Below are positions 6,559 through 13,854 of a stretch of 24,126 nucleotides of DNA, piece after piece. The DNA is taken from positions 1-24,126 of the forward strand of contig JAGKXA010000051.1 in the NCBI GenBank assembly GCA_021151615.1, written 5' to 3'. The position numbers and the translations under genes are program-made. Below the pieces are notes generated by a model. That model saw only the letters and a program-made list of their open reading frames with translations, had not been told where the DNA came from and did no database searches. The stretch's first letter is position 1. Every line of letters begins with the position of its first letter. This DNA comes from Cellvibrionaceae bacterium. Lineage in GTDB: Bacteria > Pseudomonadota > Gammaproteobacteria > Pseudomonadales > Cellvibrionaceae.

Positions 6559-8382
6559 TTAACGCATGGAATTACCGATCACGCGAATTAATTCACCATC
6601 TGCTGTATCACCACTCAACTCCCAGAAGAACGTACCCGCCAAACCTTGTTGATGGACGTAGTCCATTTTTCCAACCATAGTTTGCGGTGTATCGTAGCTC
6701 CACCAGTTATTGCCGCAGAAAGCGTAAGCACTTCCACCCACTGTACCGGTTGCCGGGCATTTTGATTTCAATACTTTGTAATCATCGATGCCCGCTTCAT
6801 AAGTACCCGCTGCTGCACCGGTTGCAGAACCACCTGGCGCTGCCTGGGTTACACCAGTCCAACCACGACCATAGAAACCAACACCCAACAGGATTTTACT
6901 GGCAGGAATACCTTTGGATTTCAGCAATTGAATCGCATTGTCAGAGTTGTAGCCGGCAATGGGAATTCCCGCATAATCGTAAAGTGCCGAGTGAGGTGCG
7001 GTTGGGCCGGTTTTATCCCAGGCACCGAAGAAGTCGTAAGTCATGGGCATATAGAAATCGATATATTGCGCAGCGCCAGCGTAATCGGCTGCATTGATTT
7101 TTGCAGTGCCCGCACCAATTGCAGAAGTAATCAATGCGCCACTACCGAAACGTGCACGCAATGCTTGCATCAGGTTTTTGTAACCGGAGAAACCGCTGGT
7201 GGTATCGCATTTCAAACCGCATTCGTTCGGGTATTCCCAATCGATATCAATACCATCAAATACATCGGCCCAACGCGTATCTTCAACCAAGGCATAGCAA
7301 GATTCGGCAAATGCAGCTGGATTTTGCGCAGCTTGAGGGAAACCTTCAGACCAGGTCCAACCGCCGAATGACCAAATGACTTTTAAATTCGGATTCAGCT
7401 TTTTCAGTTTGCGCAGTTGATTGAAATTGCCGCGCAGAGGTTGATCCCAGGCATCAGCAACACCATCTACGCTGCCCGCTGCATCATAAGCTTTATCGTA
7501 CGCCGCATAAGAATCGCCGATCGTACATTTACCGTTTTGCACATTACCGAATGAATAAAGAATATGTGTCAGTTGCGCAGCAGATCCGCTAGTCGCAATA
7601 TTTTTCACATGATAGTTACGACCATAAATGCCCCACTCGGCAAAATAGCCAACCACTTTTTTACCACCCACAGCAGGGACTGAACTTGAACTGCTGGACA
7701 CCGGTGTGCTGGATTTTGAACTTGCGACAGAACTCGCTAATGAACTGGCAACAGAACTACTCACGGAAGTCGCAACTGAACTTGCAGCAGAACTTTTTAC
7801 CGAACTTGAACTAACCGCTGTAGAGCTGACAACTGCTGAACTCGCGACAGAAGACGCTGTACCGCAAGCACCTTTATTTGCCCACACATCATACGCACCG
7901 GAATTGTTCAGCGGATCTTGCCCCTGCGTCCACCATTTGGCCTGATAGAGCGAACCACTGCGGCTGACTTGCGCATTGCCAGAATAGGCAGTGGCAGTAT
8001 TCCACTCGGCAGCACCATTACAACCTGCAATTGAAGTCGCTGCTGAGGTTGCTGCTGAAGTTGCCATCGATGATGCAACAGAACTTTTTACCGAGCTGGC
8101 AGCAACACTGTTAGCAGCGGATGACGTCGTCGTGCCGGAACAAGCACCCAGGCTTGACCAGGCATTGCTCCAGGCCCAACCCACACCCGGCTCATAAGGC
8201 CCACCAACCGTACACCAACCACCTACCGTACATGAATAAGCAGTACCGCCATTTTGTACTATGGCCCCGGTAGCGTATGTACCCTGTTGATAATTTGCGA
8301 CGCCGGCGCAGTTGTATGCCTGAGCTTGCGTTGCCATTAATCCCGCCGTTGATAACAGCATTATTAGTTTGAGCGATTTCAT
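6559..8382 (-). CDS. Secreted GH18 chitinase with two chitin-binding modules
   Basis: An extracellular endo-acting or processive chitinase. The 607 residues read: signal peptide 1-22 (AQA/YN); a cysteine-containing carbohydrate-binding module at 23-82 (YSCTVGGWC, YEPGVGWAWSNAW), of CBM5/12 superfamily type and perhaps CBM73; a Ser/Ala/Thr linker 84-118; a second module at 120-173 of classical CBM5/12 type (AEWNTATAYSGNAQV, YQAKWWTQGQDP); a long Ser/Val/Ala linker 174-238; and a GH18 barrel 241-607. The barrel has SFGG (338-341), the catalytic DGIDIDWE with D376, D379, D381 and general acid E383, MTYDF (447-451) and a C-terminal FFWELSGD with W587. All catalytic residues are present. The ATG has GAGGAAA upstream. 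It lies alone between a terminator and a 678-base upstream region, so it is probably transcribed by itself and induced by chitin products. Confidence 0.96.
   Translation of the reverse strand: MKSLKLIMLLSTAGLMATQAQAYNCAGVANYQQGTYATGAIVQNGGTAYSCTVGGWCTVGGPYEPGVGWAWSNAWSSLGACSGTTTSSAANSVAASSVKSSVASSMATSAATSAATSIAGCNGAAEWNTATAYSGNAQVSRSGSLYQAKWWTQGQDPLNNSGAYDVWANKGACGTASSVASSAVVSSTAVSSSSVKSSAASSVATSVSSSVASSLASSVASSKSSTPVSSSSSSVPAVGGKKVVGYFAEWGIYGRNYHVKNIATSGSAAQLTHILYSFGNVQNGKCTIGDSYAAYDKAYDAAGSVDGVADAWDQPLRGNFNQLRKLKKLNPNLKVIWSFGGWTWSEGFPQAAQNPAAFAESCYALVEDTRWADVFDGIDIDWEYPNECGLKCDTTSGFSGYKNLMQALRARFGSGALITSAIGAGTAKINAADYAGAAQYIDFYMPMTYDFFGAWDKTGPTAPHSALYDYAGIPIAGYNSDNAIQLLKSKGIPASKILLGVGFYGRGWTGVTQAAPGGSATGAAAGTYEAGIDDYKVLKSKCPATGTVGGSAYAFCGNNWWSYDTPQTMVGKMDYVHQQGLAGTFFWELSGDTADGELIRVIGNSMR
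7669..7863 (-). repeat. Low-complexity serine-rich linker coding DNA
   Basis: This stretch encodes chitinase residues 174-238, made of irregular repeats of Ser-Ser-Val-Ala and similar units ending in a run of serines. A shorter linker of the same kind (residues 84-118) is encoded at 8029-8133. Such linkers keep binding modules and catalytic domain flexibly apart and are common in Cellvibrio and Saccharophagus enzymes. Internal homology makes the stretch prone to length change. Confidence 0.8.
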
Positions 8383-8422
8383 TGGATTTTCCTCGGAATC
8401 GTTTTAATTTTTCATCTCACTA

Positions 8423-8459
8423 AACCGGCAATACTTTTTAAATTGTATTTTTTCCGGTT
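8423..8459 (-). repeat. Inverted repeat in the chitinase leader
   Basis: AACCGG (8423-8428) and CCGGTT (8454-8459) enclose a second inverted pair AATAC (8430-8434) and GTATT (8445-8449), giving a bulged hairpin about 40-77 bases upstream of the chitinase ATG. It has no U-run after it on the minus strand, so an attenuator is unlikely; it may be an operator or an mRNA leader structure. Confidence 0.35.
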
Positions 8460-8495
8460 CAGTCTCCCAGTGTTTTAACAGCGCCCTGCTACGCC

Positions 8496-8534
8496 GCACC
8501 TTGTTACAAAATACCTTTTTAAAAAGCACCTTGT
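8496..8534. repeat. Nine-base direct repeats 30 bases apart upstream of the chitinase
   Basis: GCACCTTGT occurs at 8496-8504 and 8526-8534, exactly 30 bases start to start, close to three DNA turns, so both copies face the same side of the helix. They lie 114-152 bases upstream of the chitinase ATG, a usual place for activator sites. The regulator is unknown. Confidence 0.4.
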
Positions 8535-8887
8535 ACGTCATGGCTGGCGGTGTCTTCCCGCGTCCATCTGTTGTTGTTTGTTCCGCTCTTAACAAGTACT
8601 TCCGGTTTTTCGCGCACTTTTTGCAAGCGTGACTTTTTTCAGGCAATAGCAAGCCCTGAGTCATCACCCTGAAAATTTGCAAGAAATTTAGAGAAAAAAC
8701 AGCACACTCCCCACGCTTGCGCAGGGTTGAATCTGATCCTGAATGGAAATTGGAATGGGTGAGCTACAGCCAGTGCAGGAGTACCTGCTATAGGATAAAG
8801 CTCCCCAGCGTCGCTCCTTGGTTGAACGGTTGTTCTTATCGTTAATTTATGTAAAACCAGAAAACGATTTAAACATACATCCACATG

Positions 8888-8899
8888 GACAACGTTGTC
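8888..8899. promoter_or_regulatory. Perfect palindrome GACAACGTTGTC, LacI-family operator-like
   Basis: A twelve-base perfect palindrome with a central CG, the form of many LacI-family operators (consensus forms such as TGACAACGTTGTCA). It lies about 505 bases upstream of the chitinase ATG. LacI-family regulators of N-acetylglucosamine and chitin genes occur in related bacteria, so control of the chitinase is possible, but the distance is long and no regulator gene is in the window. Confidence 0.4.
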
Positions 8900-9060
8900 A
8901 ACAATTTATCAGAAAAATGTTTTACGCGTCACAGTCATGGGTTAGAGCTGGCTTTTTGACATCGGGCAATGTCTCGGGACCCTTATAAATAAATGGTTAA
9001 AACACCATTTAATTTGGTCAGAGTCGTATGTGTTTTTTTATAAGCAGCGGAATAAGAGGG

Positions 9061-9864
9061 TTATTGACGGGATTTTTTAATCAGATCATACGCCGCTTGA
9101 ATTTCTTGTGAACGCTCGGTCGCGGCTTTAATCATATCCTCTGGCATACCCTGCCCAATCAGTTTATCCGGATGATATTCGCTCATGAGTTTGCGATAGG
9201 CTTTTTTCAATTCTGCATCTGTCGCTGTCTTCTCCACCCCCAAGGCTTCATAAGCCAGCGTTAATTCGTCGGCGCGAATAGGCTGTTGATAACCGCCAGA
9301 CTGGTAACCACCTTGTTCGCGCTTAAACGCATTTTGTGCATTGAGCATGCGCAACAATTGCTCAAAGGCAAAGCGCGAGAAGCCTAAACGTTCAGCCACC
9401 TGACGCAACACCTGGGCCTCCTGCTCGTCCAGCTCACCGTCAGCCATAGCCAAATTTACCAGATTGACCAGCAGCATGTTATTCAGGTTACTGCTAGCGC
9501 TGCAGATGCGTTTGTAGTCGGCTAATACTGCATCCAGATTAAATTCCGCCGTTGCACCTACTTTAAATAAACGAATTGCCTCGCGGCGATGGTCTGTGCT
9601 CAGGCCCATTTTCGCCATTAGTGATTCAGTCAACTGGATTTCTGTTTCGCTGACACGGCCATCTGCTTTGGCCAAATGCCCCGACAAAGTAAACACAGTC
9701 GTAAAAAAACTTTCCTGAATTGCATGCAACTGCTGAGGGGGAATCTTGGGAGCCAGGCGGCGCGGCTTATCAATAAAATAATGCCCCAGGATTGCGCCAA
9801 GAATTGCGGTAAAAGGATTAAGTAAAGCCAAACCTATGGCGAAACCAATAATTTTTCCAATCAT
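9061..9864 (-). CDS. djlA: DjlA-type membrane-anchored J-domain co-chaperone
   Basis: An inner-membrane DnaJ-like protein that stimulates DnaK at the membrane. The 267 residues show an N-terminal glycine-containing membrane segment (about 4-29), a TerB-like helical domain (about 50-175, with paired acidic motifs AKADGRVSETE and AMADGELDEQE) and a C-terminal J domain (about 202-267) with YEALGV and the essential HPD at 231-233. The order TM-TerB-J is diagnostic of DjlA, and the length is close to E. coli DjlA (271). The start ATG at 9864 lies 24 bases after the selO stop with only a weak ribosome site, suggesting it is the third gene of gloA-selO-djlA. Confidence 0.93.
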   Translation of the reverse strand: MIGKIIGFAIGLALLNPFTAILGAILGHYFIDKPRRLAPKIPPQQLHAIQESFFTTVFTLSGHLAKADGRVSETEIQLTESLMAKMGLSTDHRREAIRLFKVGATAEFNLDAVLADYKRICSASSNLNNMLLVNLVNLAMADGELDEQEAQVLRQVAERLGFSRFAFEQLLRMLNAQNAFKREQGGYQSGGYQQPIRADELTLAYEALGVEKTATDAELKKAYRKLMSEYHPDKLIGQGMPEDMIKAATERSQEIQAAYDLIKKSRQ

Positions 9865-9888
9865 AATGTGCTACTGCAAAAGAAATAA

Positions 9889-11538
9889 TCAGGAACTACA
9901 GGATAACATGGAGCATCCCGCTTTATGCCGTGCCCACTCAGGGCGTTTGGCAAAATAATCCTGATATTCCGGTTGCTCATCATAGGGTTTACGCAAAATC
10001 TGCAGCAGCTTTTCCACTTCGGAATAATCACCTTGCGTCGCCTTATCAATAGCCTGTTGCGCCAAATAGTTGCGCAATACATATTTTGGGTTGACCGCAT
10101 TCATACGATCACATTTTTGCGTATGTGTATTGCCGTTTAACACATAATCCTGCTGCAAACGTGCGGCATACAAACGCATCCAGTTTGCCCATTGCGTTTC
10201 CGCCGGTACATCAACCGGGGTATAAAAACTGTCGCGCACAATATCAACACACTGACTATCTGCATAATGAGGAATGTCATCAGCATTCAACTGCGCCAGC
10301 GTGCGATAGAAGATGGTCAGATCAGTTTCGACCAAGTGAAAACACGCCAGCAACTGTTCGGTAAGCAATTGATCCTGTGCCGGATCAAATTGACGTAAAC
10401 CCAATTTGGCGGCTGCATCGCGCTGCGCACAGCGCTCGTATTCCGCGTGATAGTTTTCCAGCGCGGCTTGCAGCGGCTCCACTTCATTAATCAATGGATA
10501 GATAGCATTTGCCAACTGCGCCAGGTTCCACAAGGCCACGCGCGGCTGAGCACTGTAGCGATAGCGACGCCCCTGAGCGTCGGTAGTATTGGGAGTCCAA
10601 TCCGGATCATAACCTTCCAGCCAGCCATAAGGACCGTAATCAATGGTTAAACCGAGGATGGACATATTGTCGGTATTCATCACACCGTGCACAAACCCCA
10701 CACGCATCCAATGCGCCATTAACTGTGCGGTGCGCATACAAATCTCATTAAACCAACGCAGGTAATCGCTTTTGGTAAAATCGATACTTGCATCGGGAAA
10801 TAGATCTGAAAAATCGGTGCGCAGGGTAAAATCGGTAAATTTTTTTAGTAATGCAATATCATTGCGCGCAGAAAAAATCTCGAAATTGCCAAACCGGGTA
10901 AATGTTGGAGCAACACGACAAACAATCGCACCAGGTTCCATTTGCGGATTGCCATCATAAAACATATCGCGCCTTACCAACTCACCCGTGCCAACCAAAC
11001 TCAAAGCACGGGTCGTGGGAACCCCCAAATGAAACATGGCTTCACTGCATAAAAATTCGCGCACCGAAGAGCGCAATACCGCAAGGCCATCCGCTGTGCG
11101 TGAATAGGGTGTGGGCCCGGCTCCTTTTAATTGCAGGGTCCAATGTTCACCGCGCGAATTTTTCACCTCGCCCAGATTAATCGCACGACCATCACCCAGT
11201 TGGCCAGCCCAATTGCCAAATTGATGCCCGCCGTAAACACACGCATGTGGCGCCATACCTGGCAATAATTCATTACCACCAAATACTTGCGCAAATTGCG
11301 GATTAGCAAAGCTGGCGTGGGACAATTCCAGTAAATCAGCAACTTCACTGGCAGCGGCAATTAAATGAGGGTTTTTTACCGGTGAGGGAATTACGCGCGA
11401 GTAAACCGCAGCAAATACCTGACGGCGAAAATTTTCGGTTTCGCTATCAGCGGGCATTTCACGCACCAGGCGATTATCAAATACCAGTTCATCCAATGAC
11501 AACTCACGCAGGGGCGATTCACTCGCGAACAACACCAT
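9889..11538 (-). CDS. selO: SelO protein AMPylase (YdiU family pseudokinase)
   Basis: A kinase-fold protein that transfers AMP from ATP to Ser, Thr or Tyr of target proteins, linked to redox homeostasis in the family. Over 549 residues it shows YGGHQFGNWAGQLGDGRA (about 102-119), K138 in LKGAGPTPYSR, and the active-site group D290-N291 (MNTDNMS) with D300 (IDYGP), at the same relative spacing as the catalytic D252, N253 and D262 of the Pseudomonas syringae enzyme. The C-terminus ends SCSS, with cysteine at the position (third from the end) that is selenocysteine in animal SelO. The ATG overlaps the gloA stop by one base (TAATG), so translation is probably coupled. Confidence 0.95.
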   Translation of the reverse strand: MVLFASESPLRELSLDELVFDNRLVREMPADSETENFRRQVFAAVYSRVIPSPVKNPHLIAAASEVADLLELSHASFANPQFAQVFGGNELLPGMAPHACVYGGHQFGNWAGQLGDGRAINLGEVKNSRGEHWTLQLKGAGPTPYSRTADGLAVLRSSVREFLCSEAMFHLGVPTTRALSLVGTGELVRRDMFYDGNPQMEPGAIVCRVAPTFTRFGNFEIFSARNDIALLKKFTDFTLRTDFSDLFPDASIDFTKSDYLRWFNEICMRTAQLMAHWMRVGFVHGVMNTDNMSILGLTIDYGPYGWLEGYDPDWTPNTTDAQGRRYRYSAQPRVALWNLAQLANAIYPLINEVEPLQAALENYHAEYERCAQRDAAAKLGLRQFDPAQDQLLTEQLLACFHLVETDLTIFYRTLAQLNADDIPHYADSQCVDIVRDSFYTPVDVPAETQWANWMRLYAARLQQDYVLNGNTHTQKCDRMNAVNPKYVLRNYLAQQAIDKATQGDYSEVEKLLQILRKPYDEQPEYQDYFAKRPEWARHKAGCSMLSCSS

Positions 11539-11921
11539 TACCTGATACCCAACAATTCAATTTTGTAGCCGTCAGGGTCTTCCACAAAAGCGAGAATTGT
11601 TGAGCCGTGCAACATAGGCCCTGGCTCACGGGTAATCTTCCCGCCGGCTACACGAATTTTTTCGCAGGTTGCATAAACATCATCGCAGCCCAATGCGATG
11701 TGGCCATAACCCTTGCCCAGATCATAGGATTCCACACCGTAGTTGTAGGTAAGTTCAATGACGGTATGGGTAGATTCATCACCATAACCGATAAACGCCA
11801 GGGTAAATTTACCCTCGGGATAATCCTGCTGACGCAGCAGTTTCATACCCAGCACCTGGGTATAGAAATCAATCGATTTTTGCAGGTTGCCTACCCGCAG
11901 CATAGTGTGAAGAATTCGCAT
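11538..11921 (-). CDS. gloA: Lactoylglutathione lyase (glyoxalase I)
   Basis: Isomerises the hemithioacetal of methylglyoxal and glutathione to S-lactoylglutathione, the first step of methylglyoxal detoxification in the cytoplasm. The 127 residues carry the four metal ligands at the E. coli positions: H5, E56, H74 and E122, within LHTMLRV, VIELTYN, YGHIAL and YKIELLG. It lacks the long insertions of the zinc-dependent form, so a nickel-dependent enzyme is expected. The stop overlaps the selO start by one base, and the likely operon is gloA-selO-djlA. The upstream 71-base gap to the Omp85 gene has no terminator or promoter I can name. Confidence 0.96.
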   Translation of the reverse strand: MRILHTMLRVGNLQKSIDFYTQVLGMKLLRQQDYPEGKFTLAFIGYGDESTHTVIELTYNYGVESYDLGKGYGHIALGCDDVYATCEKIRVAGGKITREPGPMLHGSTILAFVEDPDGYKIELLGIR

Positions 11922-11992
11922 AAATTTACCAACTGTTTAATTACCAAAAAACTCAAAGGAGGAAATAGTTAGCGGCAAATACATAGCTCGCA

Positions 11993-13711
11993 TTAAAATT
12001 TTTGCTGGGCGCCAATGGTTAGCTGGTATTTATCCAAGCCATTTTTTGCAGAGGTGGGGGTCGCCAGGTCAATATGGACGACGTTGCCAATTTTTACCTT
12101 ACTTGAACTCAAACGCAAACCAATTCCCACATTACTCAGGGTTGGACTATTACCATATTGCTCCAAACCCCAGGCCTTGCCCATATCAAAAAATACCACA
12201 GCACCAAGACGCAGCAAATTGAAAACGTGGATGTCAGAGAAATAACGTCGTTCTATGGTAAACACATAGCGCTGGTCACCGCGTTGATAATCAGATGGGT
12301 AGCCGCGCAACCCCGTAATATCACCCACGGTTAATTCCTCGAACTGAGCCAAATCGCGCCCCGCTTCATACTCAAAACCAAGGTACCAACGGCGTTTGTC
12401 ATCTTCAAAATAATGGTAGGCAATATTAGTACCCCAGGTGCGGCTATTTCCCTCACCCAGGCGAGTATGGTACGACCCATCAAAATTAAATCCGCTTTCC
12501 AATATATGCTGCTCATCAATATCGCGTGCGTAAGTGTAATCCACGAGTAATCGATAAACATCATCAGGATTATCAAATAAAGTCCCGCCATAGCCAAAGC
12601 GAACAGCAATATTGTTACCTATTGCTATATCTTCCGGACGCTGGATTTGATAGATATTTTTAAAAACACCAAAACGGTTTTCCAGATATTGGTATTCCAC
12701 CCAGGAATACACAGCCTTGCGATCTTCAGGTATAGATTGCAAGGTATCCGACGTTGCGAAGAAATTATTTTCCTCGTTGGTAAAACCGATTAGCCAACGC
12801 TGCGTATGTGCGTCCTGTACATCAGTCGCTTTACCAACATAAACCTGGTTGTACATGCTTTGATGACTGAACTCATTAATTTTCTCATCCATGTGGCGAA
12901 TAGGTTGATCGAGCGTGACATCTTGCGTATAAAAACCGGCGGCCCAAGGCGTCGCCAGAGAGTAGAACGGATGGGCAACATCGACGATCATATCGCGCCC
13001 GTCACTGGTGTCGGCGTAATAGAAACGCGTTGCAATTTGTGAGTTAAATACATGCGGGCTGCGAAAATCATAGCTAACCAAATTGCGCTCGGTAGTTTGC
13101 TCATAACCAATGGTCAAACTGTTACCGGAACCCAAAATATTTCCATCTGCAATCGCAAAACCGGAGTTGGTACCCTCGGATTCTTTACTCACAGAAAATT
13201 GTGGTTCAAGCGCCCAGGAATCCTGGGTAACTACCATGAGATCTACTTGGTCGGCGCAAACTTTTACTGGCACTACATAGGCATTCGTGAGATACGCGCG
13301 CTTACGCAAAATGCGCTCGCTCTCCTGAGTTTTTTTGGCATCGAGCAAATCGCCTTCTTTAAACAGCAGCTGGGTAGCGATGACATCCGGGCGAGTGTTG
13401 ACGTGGAGCTTATTTAAAAACAAATAGAGCGCATTATTTTCTTCAGGATCATCTTCATCAAACACAGGCATGGTGTTGTACTGAATGTGGCGAATAGTTT
13501 TACCCTGAAGATTATCAAACAGATGGGAATCAATACGTGTGCGTTTTGCATCGGTAATTTTTTCACGATAACCATAAAAAAATTCGCAGCTAGCATCATC
13601 TTCTGCTGAAGTAAGCTGGGCGGTCTCCGCGACCGCAGACAAGGCAGGACTCAATAAACTTACAACCAGACCAAGCCTGGTACAAAACCCAGCTGCCGGG
13701 TTTCTTCTCAT
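11993..13711 (-). CDS. Orphan Omp85/BamA-like outer-membrane protein with one POTRA domain
   Basis: An outer-membrane beta-barrel of the Omp85 superfamily; the substrate is unknown. The 572 residues show a signal peptide (about 1-29, cleavage after SAVA), a short linker with C42, one POTRA-like domain at about 70-167 (TIRHIQYN, LLFKEGD, ESERILRKRAYLTNAYV, VDLMVVTQDSW) and a barrel from about 170 to the end. The barrel has GLRGYP at 467-472, the conserved loop-6 motif of the superfamily with R469, and ends in phenylalanine (QQKF), the usual outer-membrane insertion signal. BamA has five POTRA domains and TamA three, so this is neither. It is not next to a secreted TpsA partner, a TamB gene or a lipoprotein. 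A candidate sigma-E promoter precedes it. The ATG has only GAG as a ribosome site. Confidence 0.8.
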   Translation of the reverse strand: MRRNPAAGFCTRLGLVVSLLSPALSAVAETAQLTSAEDDASCEFFYGYREKITDAKRTRIDSHLFDNLQGKTIRHIQYNTMPVFDEDDPEENNALYLFLNKLHVNTRPDVIATQLLFKEGDLLDAKKTQESERILRKRAYLTNAYVVPVKVCADQVDLMVVTQDSWALEPQFSVSKESEGTNSGFAIADGNILGSGNSLTIGYEQTTERNLVSYDFRSPHVFNSQIATRFYYADTSDGRDMIVDVAHPFYSLATPWAAGFYTQDVTLDQPIRHMDEKINEFSHQSMYNQVYVGKATDVQDAHTQRWLIGFTNEENNFFATSDTLQSIPEDRKAVYSWVEYQYLENRFGVFKNIYQIQRPEDIAIGNNIAVRFGYGGTLFDNPDDVYRLLVDYTYARDIDEQHILESGFNFDGSYHTRLGEGNSRTWGTNIAYHYFEDDKRRWYLGFEYEAGRDLAQFEELTVGDITGLRGYPSDYQRGDQRYVFTIERRYFSDIHVFNLLRLGAVVFFDMGKAWGLEQYGNSPTLSNVGIGLRLSSSKVKIGNVVHIDLATPTSAKNGLDKYQLTIGAQQKF

Positions 13712-13757
13712 AAACAGGTCTCAAGCACTGATGGATTAACACTAACGCACTGCGAGA

Positions 13758-13785
13758 TTAGACAAAAAATCATCTATTCAGTTTC
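13758..13785 (-). promoter_or_regulatory. Candidate sigma-E/AlgU-type promoter of the Omp85-like gene
   Basis: On the minus strand GAAACTG (13785-13779), 15 bases, then GTCTAA (13763-13758), against GGAACTT-N15/16-GTCTAA. The -10 part is a full match and the -35 part keeps the AAC core. Transcription would begin near 13751, about 40 bases before the ATG. Sigma-E control of an outer-membrane assembly-type protein is expected from known regulons. Spacer length equals that of the mucD element. Confidence 0.4.
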
Positions 13786-13854
13786 TAGTCTAGCAGGCGG
13801 GCAAATTAACATCTGCGCCCAGGTTCGCATAGCAATGGCTTGTTAAGAATTTTT

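Larger units (their letters stand above)
8383..9060. other. 678-base gene-free region upstream of the chitinase
   Basis: No convincing gene here. Two minus-strand frames of 92 and 81 codons (8404-8682 and 8639-8884) have no recognisable domain, no good ribosome site and unusual composition. The region follows djlA and precedes the chitinase, both on the minus strand, so it is the whole upstream region of the chitinase. It holds a 12-base perfect palindrome (8888-8899), a pair of nine-base direct repeats 30 bases apart (8496-8534), an inverted repeat close to the gene (8423-8459) and weaker dyads at 8991-9010 and 8958-8973. No clear terminator follows djlA. Confidence 0.6.

Noticed and set aside
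7706..7945. Plus-strand frame with a striking Glu-Leu-Ala-Thr periodic sequence
   Set aside because: It is the antisense reading of the Ser/Ala/Val linker of the chitinase. The periodicity comes from the linker codons; the chitinase itself is certain.
8404..8884. Two minus-strand frames (92 and 81 codons) upstream of the chitinase
   Set aside because: No domain, no good ribosome site and biased, basic or aromatic-rich composition. They overlap one another and candidate regulatory repeats.
8958..9010. Hairpins after djlA as terminators
   Set aside because: GACAT/ATGTC and AAATGGT/ACCATTT are inverted repeats, but neither is followed by a U-run on the djlA strand.
11922..11992. Inverted repeat AACTGTTT / AAATAGTT between gloA and the Omp85-like gene as a terminator
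   Set aside because: One mismatch, AT-rich, long loop and no suitable U-run at the end of the stem.
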